Assembly: GCF_001305675.1 (NCBI RefSeq)
Contig: NZ_CP011853.1
Coordinates: 62,001-126,000, forward strand
DNA length: 64,000 bases
Direction: 5' to 3'
Source of the DNA: Gordonia phthalatica
GTDB lineage: Bacteria; Actinomycetota; Actinomycetes; Mycobacteriales; Mycobacteriaceae
The translations under genes and the position numbers were made by a program. Under the pieces are notes generated by a model that saw only the letters and a program-made list of their open reading frames with translations, searched no databases and had not been told where the DNA came from. Below, in pieces: positions 8,086-16,441 of the stretch (position 1 is the stretch's first letter; every line of letters begins with the position of its first letter).

Positions 8086-9537
8086 ATGCACGTCTACGAC
8101 ACTCTCTTCATCGGCGGCAAGTTCGTCCCGCCGGCCTCGACGGAAACTGTCGACATCATCTCGTCGAGCACCGAGGAGGTCATCGGTCGCATTCCGGCTA
8201 CGACCACTGACGACATCGACGCCGCGGTCGCCGCAGCGCGCTCGGCCTTCGACGATCCGACCGGCTGGTCGACCTGGGAGCCCGCCCGTCGCGCCGAGGT
8301 CCTGGATCGGTTGGCCGACGAAATCGAGGCTCGAGTGGAGGAGCTGACTCCGCTCGTCGCGCAGCAGAACGGCATGCCGATCACCCTCGCGCACCAGCTG
8401 GAGTCGGCACTGCCCGCCGGAATCTACCGCTACTACGCCGAGCTCGCCCGCACGACCGAGTTCGAAGAGGTTCGCCCCGGCGTCCTCGGCGGCCGCGCAG
8501 TGGTCCGCCACCTGCCCGTCGGCGTCGTCGGCATGGTGATTCCCTGGAACTACCCGAACCTGATCTGCGCCACCAAGATGGGACCGGCTCTGGCTGCCGG
8601 TTGCACGGTCGTGATGAAGCAGAGCATCGAGACCTCGCTCGACTCGTACATCATGGCCGAGGCGATCCAGGCTGCGGGCGTTCCTGACGGCGTCATCAAC
8701 TTCGTCCCCGGCGGCGGGGCCACCGGAGCACACCTCGTTGCTCACTCGGACATCGACAAGGTGAGCTTCACCGGGTCCACGGCAGTCGGTCAGGAGATCG
8801 GCACCAAGTGCGGTGAACTGATGCGACCGGTGACCCTCGAACTCGGCGGCAAGTCTGCCGGAATCGTCCTCGATGACGCTGACCTCGCGGCGAGCGTGGA
8901 GAACCTGTTCGTCGCGACGCTGGTGAACAACGGCCAGACGTGCGTGCTGAGCTCGCGGGTGCTCGCCCCGCGGTCGCGCTACGACGAGGTCGTCGAGACC
9001 CTCGCCGGACTGTTCTCGAGCGTCAAGGTCGGCGACGCGCTGGACCCGGAAACCCAGGTGGGCCCGGTGGTATCGAAGCGTCAGCTCGACCGCATCCGGG
9101 GCTACATCGCCAAGGGCATCGAAGAAGGTGGCCGCGTGGTCGTCGGTGGCGCCGATCGTCCGGAGGGTCTCGACAAGGGCTGGTTTGTGCAGCCGACTCT
9201 GTTCGCGGACGTCGAACCCGACAGCACCATCGCGCAGGAAGAGATCTTCGGCCCCGTCGTCCTGGTGATGCCCTACGACGACATCGACGATGCCGTCCGC
9301 ATCGCCAACGGGACCAAGTACGGTCTCGCGGCAACTATCTGGACCTCGGATGAGGAGAAGGGCCGGGAGCTGAGCCGTCGCATTGAGGCCGGCACCGTCG
9401 GCATCAACCACTTCATGACCGAGCCGGTCGCGCCGTTCGGCGGCATGAAGGCGAGCGGTCTCGGACGCGAACTCGGACCGGAGGGTCTGGCGTCGTGCCA
9501 GCACCTGCAGACCGTGTACCTGCCGCCGGCCTCCTGA
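8086..9537 (+). CDS. Aldehyde dehydrogenase (NAD(P)-dependent)
   Basis: Predicted 483 residues, full length for the ALDH superfamily. Visible are the cofactor loop FTGSTAVGQEIG, the general base Glu in LELGGKSAG, the nucleophile Cys in NNGQTCVLSSRV, and the EEIFGPVVLVM block. AGGAG stands 10 bases before the ATG, 39 bp after the alcohol dehydrogenase. It should oxidise the aldehyde made by the upstream enzyme to the carboxylic acid, which the truncated ligase downstream would have activated with CoA. Its specific substrate cannot be inferred. Confidence 0.9.
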   Translation: MHVYDTLFIGGKFVPPASTETVDIISSSTEEVIGRIPATTTDDIDAAVAAARSAFDDPTGWSTWEPARRAEVLDRLADEIEARVEELTPLVAQQNGMPITLAHQLESALPAGIYRYYAELARTTEFEEVRPGVLGGRAVVRHLPVGVVGMVIPWNYPNLICATKMGPALAAGCTVVMKQSIETSLDSYIMAEAIQAAGVPDGVINFVPGGGATGAHLVAHSDIDKVSFTGSTAVGQEIGTKCGELMRPVTLELGGKSAGIVLDDADLAASVENLFVATLVNNGQTCVLSSRVLAPRSRYDEVVETLAGLFSSVKVGDALDPETQVGPVVSKRQLDRIRGYIAKGIEEGGRVVVGGADRPEGLDKGWFVQPTLFADVEPDSTIAQEEIFGPVVLVMPYDDIDDAVRIANGTKYGLAATIWTSDEEKGRELSRRIEAGTVGINHFMTEPVAPFGGMKASGLGRELGPEGLASCQHLQTVYLPPAS

Positions 9538-9567
9538 TCGCTCGACAATTTCTAGAACGGAGCTGAC

Positions 9568-10803
9568 GTGAGTTCAGTAGAGCAATTGTGGGTGGCCGGC
9601 GTTGGCATGACGGAGTTCGGTGTGCATCGAGCCCTCAGCGTTAAACAGCTGGTGGCCTCGGCAGTCGGCGACGCCTTGGCGGACGCCGGCGCCGAAACCG
9701 GATCGCTCGACGTGGCATTCTTCGGAACTGCCACCCAGGGCCGTCTGGAAGGGCAGACGTCCGTTCCGGGTGAGATTGCGCTGCGTGAGATGGGAATCGG
9801 CGCGATCCCGGTGTTCAACGTCGAGAATGCGTGTGCGACGGGCGCATCCGCGTTCGCACTGGCGTGTGCACACCTTCGTGCCGGGCTCGCCGATGTCGCG
9901 CTCGCCGTCGGTGTCGAGAAGATGCACACCGACGATCCGGCCGCGGCGATGGCCGTGTTCGAGGGCGGATTCGACGTGAACGATCGAGCGGGTCTGGATC
10001 GCGATTTGGCGATCCTCGGCGGAGCGTCGGACACCTCGGACGTTGGCCGACGGTCGATCTTCATGGACATCTACGCCGCGATGGCGCGTTCGCACATGGG
10101 ATTGTATGGCACTACGGCAGAACAGATCGCCGCCGTTGCTTCCAAGAACCATGCTCACGCCATCGATAACCCACGAGCGTTCTACCGCAAGAACTTCACG
10201 ATCGAGGAGGTGCTGGCGGCCCGTCCGCTGGCCCCTCCGATCACGGTGCCGATGTGCTCCCCGGTCACCGACGGTGCGGCCGCTGCCATCGTGTGCACGG
10301 AGGCGGGCCTCAAGCGTTTGCGTGCCGCCGGTGTGCCGGTGCGGGTCCTCGCGTTCTCGGTGGCGACCGGCACCGACCGCGACATCACAAATTTCGAGAA
10401 CCACGTCAGCTCGCGCGCCGCTCAGAAGGCATACGAGCAGGCCGGCGTGGGGCCCGAAGAGGTCTCGGTGGCGGAGGTGCACGACGCCACCGCCTTCGGC
10501 GAACTGCTGCAGTCCGAGCTCATGGGGCTGGTGCCCGAGGGCGACGGCGGGCCGGCGGCGTTGCGGGGGGATACCACGATCGGGGGCCGGATCCCGATCA
10601 ACCCGTCCGGTGGTCTGGAGTCGAAGGGACACCCCATCGGCGCCACCGGACTGGGGCAGGTCTTCGAGCTGGTCGAACAGCTCCGCGGTCGGGCCGGCAG
10701 TCGTCAGGTCGAGGGAGCGCGGATCGCGCTGGCCGAGAACGGCGGCGGATTCCATCGCGGCGAAGAAGCCGTAGCCAGCGTCATCATCCTGGGAAGTGAA
10801 TAG
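9568..10803 (+). CDS. Thiolase-family protein (SCP-x/lipid-transfer type)
   Basis: Predicted 411 residues starting at GTG 9568 (CGGAG upstream). The nucleophilic Cys is in NVENACATGASAF, and the His of the second active-site motif is in GGLESKGHPIGATGLGQ. The late CxG motif of classical thiolases is replaced here by ENGGGFHRGEE, as in the SCP-x-like thiolase branch common in actinobacterial steroid and aromatic side-chain catabolism. The product may cleave (retro-Claisen or retro-aldol) a CoA-linked intermediate. It follows aldehyde dehydrogenase by 30 bp and precedes the broken acyl-CoA ligase by only 4 bp, so it is in the same operon. Confidence 0.82.
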   Translation: MSSVEQLWVAGVGMTEFGVHRALSVKQLVASAVGDALADAGAETGSLDVAFFGTATQGRLEGQTSVPGEIALREMGIGAIPVFNVENACATGASAFALACAHLRAGLADVALAVGVEKMHTDDPAAAMAVFEGGFDVNDRAGLDRDLAILGGASDTSDVGRRSIFMDIYAAMARSHMGLYGTTAEQIAAVASKNHAHAIDNPRAFYRKNFTIEEVLAARPLAPPITVPMCSPVTDGAAAAIVCTEAGLKRLRAAGVPVRVLAFSVATGTDRDITNFENHVSSRAAQKAYEQAGVGPEEVSVAEVHDATAFGELLQSELMGLVPEGDGGPAALRGDTTIGGRIPINPSGGLESKGHPIGATGLGQVFELVEQLRGRAGSRQVEGARIALAENGGGFHRGEEAVASVIILGSE

Positions 10804-10807
10804 AAGA

Positions 10808-11079
10808 ATGATTACCGACTTCTTTGATCGCGGTTGGTCGATGGACCCGACCGCAGTCGCCTATCAAATGGGTGAAGAGACTTGGACGTACGAGCAGGCG
10901 GGTCGGCTCACGCACCGAGTGGCTAACGGCTTGCTGTCGTTGGGCCTGGAGCGCGAAGCCAAGGTTGCAGTCCTGTCCCCGAACTCGCCGGCGTCGTGGC
11001 TGTGCGTGTTGGGAATCTGGCGCGCCGGTGCGGCGTGGGTGCCGCTGAACCCCGGGAACCCGGTAGCGGATACCACTAG
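10808..11079 (+). pseudogene. AMP-binding acyl-CoA ligase, N-terminal fragment truncated by IS copy B
   Basis: From ATG 10808 about 90 codons remain. They include TWTYEQAGRLTHRVANGLL, VAVLSPNSPASWLCVLG and WRAGAAWVPLNPGNPVAD, which form the N-terminal subdomain of acyl-CoA and aryl-CoA synthetases. The P-loop-like TSGTTG and the C-terminal domain are lost because IS copy B starts at 11080. The frame runs 40 bases into the IS before stopping. An intact enzyme is about 500 residues. The loss suggests that the transposed pathway relies on a host ligase for its CoA-activation step. Confidence 0.8.
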
Positions 11080-12766
11080 CCTCCGCCTTTCATCGGTGAA
11101 TTCGACTCGCCCGGCCTGAAGCATGAAGAAAGGTGCTCTCACCTGCGATAATCGTTCTTGCGACAGTCCGATTACGTCAGAGCGAAGGAGCACCTTCCTG
11201 GTGAGCAACTCTACCGTGTTCTACCCACAGATCCTTGCCGCCGGGGACGGCAAGAACCTCGTGTCCCACGCCGGAACCATCCTGCTGACCCGCACAGTCG
11301 AGGTCAGCGGCCTGGCAACAGAGTTGTCGACAGCGTTGGCGCCGTGGCGCAAACCTTTGGCCTGGCACGATCCGGGCAAGATCGTCGCCGATCTCGCGGT
11401 GGCGTTGGTCGCCGGCGGCGACTGCCTCGCCGACATTGCCACCGTCCGCGATCACCCCGAGGCGTTCGGGCATGTCGCCTCCGACCCGACCGTGTCTCGC
11501 CTGATCTCCGCCCTCGCCGCCACGCCAGTCGAGGCCATGTCAGCGATCGCTGCTGCGCGCGCCGCGACCCGGGCACGGGTGTGGTCTCTGGCCGGCACAG
11601 CCGCTCCGAACCACGGCATCTCGGCGAGGAATCCGCTGGTCATCGATCTCGATGCGACTCTGGTCACCGCCCACTCCGACAAGCAAGCGGCAGCAGGAAA
11701 CTACAAGGGCGGCTACGGATTTCATCCGATGACCGCGTTCATCGACCACGGACCGGGCGGTGCGGGTGAAGCCGGGACGATCCTGCTGCGGCCGGGCAAC
11801 GCCGGATCGAACACCGCCGCCGATCACATCGCCACCACCCGCACCGTGTTGGCACAGATCCCAGGTCTACCAGCACGTCCCGGCCGGAAGGTGCTGATCC
11901 GCACCGACTCGGCGGGCGCCACCCACGACTTCCTCGACTACCTGCATAAACAACGACTCTCGTACTCGGTCGGGTTCGGTCTGGACGCCCGGCTCGGTGA
12001 GATCATCGACCGACTCCCGAAACAGGCATGGACCCCGGCCTACAACAGTGACCGCGAGCCGCGCGAAGGTGCTGACGTCGCCGAGTTGACCGGAGTCATA
12101 GACCTGACGGGATGGCCGCCCGGGATGCGAGTGATCGTGCGGCGGGAGAAACCGCACCCCGGTGCACAACTGCGTATCACCGACCGGAACGGGTGGCGGC
12201 TGACCGCGTTCGCGACCAATACCAAACTCGGGCAGCACGCCGACCTGGAACTGCGGCACCGCCGACGCGCTCGGTGCGAGGATCGGATCCGGCAGAGCAA
12301 AGACTGCGGCCTGATGAACTTGCCGCTGCACTCGTTCGCGCAGAACCAGATCTGGACCGCGATCGTGGCGTTGGCGTTCGACCTGAACGCATGGATGCAA
12401 CTGCTGGCGTTCACCAGCACAAACACGCGAACCTGGGAACTCAAGACGCTGCGACTTCGGTTGTTCTCGATCGCAGCTCGTCTGGCCCGTCACGCCCGCC
12501 GGCGGCGAATTCGGTTCGATACCCGCGCCAAGTACACGGGCCTGCTCATCACCGGACTCCACCGCCTCGACGCCTTCACAAACAGCAGCTGACCAGCACA
12601 CCGCTCCTATCCGAACGATCTGAAAGGCACCCTCTCCGGGCCCGTGAAACCCGGCCGCGAACCGGCGGCACCCGGCAGACCTGTCGTACCCGACCGACAT
12701 AATCAGCGCTGCCGCAATCAATCCGAACCGCTCAGGACAGGAGAAGCCCCCGACGAAAGATTGAGG
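11080..12766 (+). mobile_element. IS1380-family insertion sequence, copy B
   Basis: Same 1,687-bp element as copy A, in the same orientation, with the same imperfect terminal repeats. It is flanked by CTAG on both sides (11076-11079 and 12767-12770). Its left end interrupts the acyl-CoA ligase gene and its right end abuts the SIR2 gene. Confidence 0.85.
11201..12592 (+). CDS. IS1380-family transposase (copy B)
   Basis: Identical 463-residue product to the gene at 862-2253, with the same GTG start, AAGGAG site and hidden-RBS hairpin (11130-11196). The identical sequence means that the duplication or co-transposition is recent, or that the copies are kept alike by gene conversion. All three candidate DDE acidic motifs are present, so it appears functional. 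Confidence 0.85.
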   Translation: MSNSTVFYPQILAAGDGKNLVSHAGTILLTRTVEVSGLATELSTALAPWRKPLAWHDPGKIVADLAVALVAGGDCLADIATVRDHPEAFGHVASDPTVSRLISALAATPVEAMSAIAAARAATRARVWSLAGTAAPNHGISARNPLVIDLDATLVTAHSDKQAAAGNYKGGYGFHPMTAFIDHGPGGAGEAGTILLRPGNAGSNTAADHIATTRTVLAQIPGLPARPGRKVLIRTDSAGATHDFLDYLHKQRLSYSVGFGLDARLGEIIDRLPKQAWTPAYNSDREPREGADVAELTGVIDLTGWPPGMRVIVRREKPHPGAQLRITDRNGWRLTAFATNTKLGQHADLELRHRRRARCEDRIRQSKDCGLMNLPLHSFAQNQIWTAIVALAFDLNAWMQLLAFTSTNTRTWELKTLRLRLFSIAARLARHARRRRIRFDTRAKYTGLLITGLHRLDAFTNSS

Positions 12767-14101
12767 CTAGCCAACGAGTTCTACTCGGTGTGGTGGTCCG
12801 ATAAGCGATTCTCAGATTCGAGAGACAGGTATGGTATTGAGGTTACTGATCCCTCATCAGCGCTAAAGATCGAAGTGGCAAGGTACTTCGAAGAAGCGAT
12901 TGAAGGATTCGAGCCGACGGCCGAGTACGCTTCCGAGTTCTCGCTCTTGCAGAGCGCAAATGTCGAAGGAGTGATAACGACCAACTTCGACAGGCTGATG
13001 TCCGTTGTTTACCCTGACTACACCGTCTTTACTGGCCAAGATGAGTTGCTGTTTGCCGATCCACAAGGTATCGCGGAAATCTACATGATTCACGGGTCTT
13101 CGCAGCAGCCGCGTTCACTCGTTCTGACGGGGGAGGACTACGAGGACTTTGAAGAGCGAGATGCGTACCTTGCCGCCAAGCTGATGACCTTCTTCGTCGA
13201 GCACCCGATCGTTTTCCTTGGCTACAGCCTGAGCGACAACAACGTACTTGAGATACTTCGTTCGCTGGTGAAGGCGATGCGTGGCACCAACGCGAGCAAG
13301 CTTAAGGAGCGCCTTCTTTTCGTCAACTGGGACTCGGAAGCTTCCCCAGAGATTCGCTCTCGAACCGTGCAGATCGAAGGTGGTCAAATCGAGGCATTTG
13401 AGATCGTTGTCCCTGACTTCATCGACGTCTTTCGAGCGCTAGGAATCAAGGAGAGGGCGCTTCCGGCTCGTGTTCTACGTCAGCTCAAGAATCAGATTTA
13501 CGAACTCGTGAAGAGCAACGATCCTGACGGTCGACTCGTGCAGGTTTCCGACATTGAGTCAGCTTCGGATCAACTCGACGTGGTGTTTGGTGTTGGTGCC
13601 AAGATGACAGTCAAAGGGATCATTGGCCTGTCTCGCTGGGACCTTGTTGATGATGTGCTTGGTTCGCCAGACCGTGGGCTTCCCAGTGACCAGGTGATAT
13701 CGGAGGCGTTCGGGAGTTCCTTCGCTAGCAACTGGTATGTGCCCTACTGGAAGCATCTCCGGCAAGGTGGATTCCTTGACGAGGCGGGGAGCTTGCTGCC
13801 GCAGGTTGAGGTCCCATCCAAAATTCATTCCTATATATCCCGAGAAACCAAGAACCTGGGAAAACGCTCTCTCCCGGATGGTGTGACCTTTCAAGACGTG
13901 CTCGATCGCGAAGGAGAGGACTGGATTCTTGGCCACCCTTGGTCTTTGCTCGACGAGACCCGCGACGGTGAGGGCTTGCGAGAGTACCTGAACAACAACC
14001 GAAGCTATCGTCAGCAGTCCTACTACCTCACGCAGTACGCCAAGTTGGCCGTGACCCTCGACTGGCTGATGTACGGACCCCCGAACGAGGCCAAATCATG
14101 A
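12767..14101 (+). pseudogene. SIR2-family protein, main C-terminal part after IS copy B
   Basis: The frame resumes with ANEFYSVWWSDKRF and continues for 443 codons. It carries VITTNFDRLMS (the TTN-D motif) and EIYMIHGSS (catalytic-type His) of SIR2-like NAD-consuming domains, then FLGYSLSDNNVLEIL. A C-terminal region of about 250 residues of unknown fold follows. The N-terminal GSG motif is on the other side of the 12-kb insertion. An in-frame GTG inside the IS (12644) would yield a 485-residue hybrid, but this would lack the N-terminal binding loop. The stop overlaps the next start by ATGA, so the gene led a three-gene operon. DNA here is visibly AT-richer than the chromosome. Confidence 0.75.
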
Positions 14102-14967
14102 GCGTTGTAGAGAGCCAGGCGGCAGCGGCCTCGGCATTGCTTTCGGCACCCGTCCTCCGATCAGCGATGCGAGACGGCCCAGCATCGAAGTTAGCGAATC
14201 GCACCATTTCAAGTCTCGTTGCGAGTGGTCTAGCCACCGGTGCATCCACCGTTCGTACTCTGATCTGGCGATGTGACCGATGGCTTTCGCGCCACTACCG
14301 TAACGATCTCGTCTACCGCAGAGCCGTTCTCGGTCAGATGATCCCCTGGAGCGACGGCATCCTCCTTCCGGAGTTCAGGGTCGGCCGCTCCATCGTCGAC
14401 TTCTTGGCCGTGACAGACACGTTGCACGCCGTCGAGATTAAGAGCGACCTCGACAACACTTCCCGACTCGATAGCCAACTACACGACTACAGGAAAATTG
14501 CACCCTTGGTATCTGTTATGGCATCAAAGCGCGTAGTGGAACGAGTGCTCGCTGCCCGGGAGTTCGAGACTGTCGGTCTTCACTGGCTTGATGCGAACGG
14601 TCGCGTGGAGACTGTCCGCGATGCGGAGTTTAGCCGTGAATACCTTGATTCAGAGGTCTTAATGCGGTCACTTCGTCGCGCAGAGTATCTCAGAGTCCTG
14701 TCTGCTCTTGGCTCTACTGTTCCCGATCTCCCGAACACGCGGGTGTTCTCATACGCACTAGCAGCTTCCCGAGATCTGGACCCGCTGATTTTCCACAACG
14801 CGGTAGCCGATCAGCTGAGAGAGCGAAAGCCGCGGGCTGGCCGTACATTGATCGCTCGATTGCCCGAACCGGTGCGGCCCGCCGTATTGAAGCTCGATCC
14901 GACGAGGCAGCAGATATCCAGTCTTCAAGACTGGATGAACCAGGAGGTTGCAAATGTATATGCCTAG
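14098..14967 (+). CDS. sce7726-family protein (PD-(D/E)XK nuclease-like)
   Basis: Predicted 289 residues, start overlapping the SIR2 stop by 4 bases. The middle contains LPEFRVGRSIVDFLAV followed by LHAVEIKSDLDNTSRL. This E ... D ... E-x-K arrangement is the nuclease core of the sce7726 family and of the wider PD-(D/E)XK fold. The N-terminal region before it is mostly helical. The C-terminal third has no motif I recognise. sce7726 and sce7725 proteins are usually adjacent, as here, but their biochemical activity is not established as far as I know. Association with a SIR2 effector suggests nucleic-acid sensing or cleavage in phage defence; that is inference. Confidence 0.7.
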   Translation: MSVVESQAAAASALLSAPVLRSAMRDGPASKLANRTISSLVASGLATGASTVRTLIWRCDRWLSRHYRNDLVYRRAVLGQMIPWSDGILLPEFRVGRSIVDFLAVTDTLHAVEIKSDLDNTSRLDSQLHDYRKIAPLVSVMASKRVVERVLAAREFETVGLHWLDANGRVETVRDAEFSREYLDSEVLMRSLRRAEYLRVLSALGSTVPDLPNTRVFSYALAASRDLDPLIFHNAVADQLRERKPRAGRTLIARLPEPVRPAVLKLDPTRQQISSLQDWMNQEVANVYA

Positions 14968-15892
14968 GCTGAGGGCACGACAGCACGAGGTATTTGCTGT
15001 TCGAAACTGCGCCTCAAGTTTCGCTGCATCTTCGCGTGTCACACCGATTCTTGAGCCGGTGGCCGCGCCAAATGACCTCTTCACACGCAGGCTGGGAGCG
15101 ATAGCCGAAGAGGGGGCCAGTTGTGACCTCGTCCTTAACCCTTCGGTCGGTGATCTACGTTCGAAGGGTAGTTGGAGAGAACTTGGCGACTATTACCTTG
15201 AGAACGCTCTTCTCGAGCACCACGGACTTGCCGTCCTCTCCAATGCCGACGCTGATCACGCAGCGATGTCGCGCTGGATCAGTGAGGCTAGGGGCGCTGG
15301 GCACCAGTTCACGCTCGATATCGTTCATGAACTGGATCTTTCCGTGACCCTGCAAGGTGCGACGTATCACGGAGTTCGATGGAACATTGCCGAAGATCGG
15401 ACGGTCCCGGCGTCATATGGTCTGCCCCTCGGAGGCCTTCCGGTGGTCTGGGCGAACGACCCGTTTCCTTCCTTGCCGCGCAATCGAGAGTATGTCGGTC
15501 GTGAAGAGGGGATCTTCAGCACTCGCGTTGCTGGCTACAAGAGCGCAGGTTACCTCGGCGTCAGCGACTTCCTCACACTTGGAAGGGGATATCAGCCAGG
15601 CGGCGGTCCAGCCTATGCGGTAGTTATTCACTTCACTTATGAATCAGGTGATGTCGTCCGTCTGAAGCACTTCTGCTCTGAAAGCAATGAGACTCAGGAT
15701 GACCCGGCTGGGAAGTTCTTCGAGGCCCTTGAGAAGCTCATCGACTTCGTTGACGAAAGGTCGCTCCCAACAAACCTAGGAATCGACGGGTTCCGCGATC
15801 TGTATCAGCGTCAGCACTTTCCCGGGCTTGGCAAGGTCAAGGAGTTGTCGATTATGAATCACATGTTGGTCATGCAGGACGCGATTATCTAG
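14954..15892 (+). CDS. sce7725/beta-family protein
   Basis: Predicted 312 residues from ATG 14954, chosen because GGAGG ends 6 bases before it; a TTG at 14948 is also in frame. The N-terminus MYMPRLRARQHEVFAVR matches the (M/Y)-P-LR-RQ-E-A-R opening of sce7725/beta-protein family members. The body contains VTPILEPV and VWANDPFPSLPRN. The gene overlaps the sce7726 gene by 14 bases, so it is the third gene of the SIR2 operon. Members of the family occur in phages and in defence-like loci; the molecular role is unknown. It appears complete. Confidence 0.65.
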   Translation: MYMPRLRARQHEVFAVRNCASSFAASSRVTPILEPVAAPNDLFTRRLGAIAEEGASCDLVLNPSVGDLRSKGSWRELGDYYLENALLEHHGLAVLSNADADHAAMSRWISEARGAGHQFTLDIVHELDLSVTLQGATYHGVRWNIAEDRTVPASYGLPLGGLPVVWANDPFPSLPRNREYVGREEGIFSTRVAGYKSAGYLGVSDFLTLGRGYQPGGGPAYAVVIHFTYESGDVVRLKHFCSESNETQDDPAGKFFEALEKLIDFVDERSLPTNLGIDGFRDLYQRQHFPGLGKVKELSIMNHMLVMQDAII

Positions 15893-15992
15893 ATTTCGTG
15901 TCGAGATGACTCAGTCGGAGAGGACACGGAGATGCCAGCGTACGACTTTGCACGAGGATCCCAGCCTTCCCAACTAGAAGCGAGACATCACT

Positions 15993-16346
15993 TCAGTCGT
16001 CAGACTGTGATTCGTTGGCTCGCTTGACGACGCCCTTGGCGACCGGCTTTAGAGGTCTCCAGTCGATGCCGCTGCCTCGCCAGTAGCGGTCGCATTCCGC
16101 CTCGATCTCAGACTTCAGTTCGTCCAGTTGCGCGTAGCTCGCTTGCTCAGACTTGGACAGACCTGGACCCTTCATCTGTTCTCTGTACGCATCAAGCTTC
16201 TCTTGAATTCGGCGCAAGGCTATACCAGCAGCGCTACTAAAACCCCTTATGTGGCCGTCATCACGATGATCGCTCAATACCTGTCGAGCAGACTCCTGCA
16301 CAGTATCTCGCAGGAACTCACCTGCCTTTTGAAAGTGATTATTCAC
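15993..16346 (-). CDS. Small hypothetical protein in the defence island
   Basis: 117 residues, charged and predicted largely helical (a run including IALRRIQEKLDAYREQMKG and LDELKSEIEAECDRYWRG suggests coiled-coil). It ends in a basic, then acidic tail (KRANESQSDD). No domain recognised and no signal peptide. It is convergent with the beta-family gene (100-bp gap) and lies downstream of the AbiJ-like gene on the same strand, 95 bp away, so it could be expressed with it. Base composition resembles its neighbours and not the chromosome. Confidence 0.5.
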   Translation of the reverse strand: MNNHFQKAGEFLRDTVQESARQVLSDHRDDGHIRGFSSAAGIALRRIQEKLDAYREQMKGPGLSKSEQASYAQLDELKSEIEAECDRYWRGSGIDWRPLKPVAKGVVKRANESQSDD

Positions 16347-16441
16347 CGCACTCCTTCCTCGATTCTGCTAGCCAGCCGAGGCTAGCAGCGTAGGTCAACT
16401 TGGCTTCGTCGCACCGATGCCGTGGCGAACGCCGTCGCGGT

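Larger units (their letters stand above)
741..12766. mobile_element. IS1380-bounded composite transposon-like unit carrying a catabolic cargo
   Basis: Two copies of one 1,687-bp IS (741-2427 and 11080-12766) in direct orientation enclose 8,652 bp. I find no difference between them when comparing them line by line. Outer flanks are CTAG on both sides (737-740 and 12767-12770), consistent with a 4-bp target duplication. Inner flanks are CTAA (2428-2431) and CTAG (11076-11079). Both cargo ends are broken genes (an MFS transporter and an acyl-CoA ligase), so the cargo was cut out of a larger cluster. The outer sequence on both sides is one SIR2-family gene. Transposition as a unit, or recombination of an IS-bearing circle with a resident IS, would both explain the structure. 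Confidence 0.8.

Noticed and set aside
16128..16385. Plus-strand 85-codon frame in the defence island
   Set aside because: Overlaps the minus-strand 117-residue gene, has no domain and no ribosome binding site.
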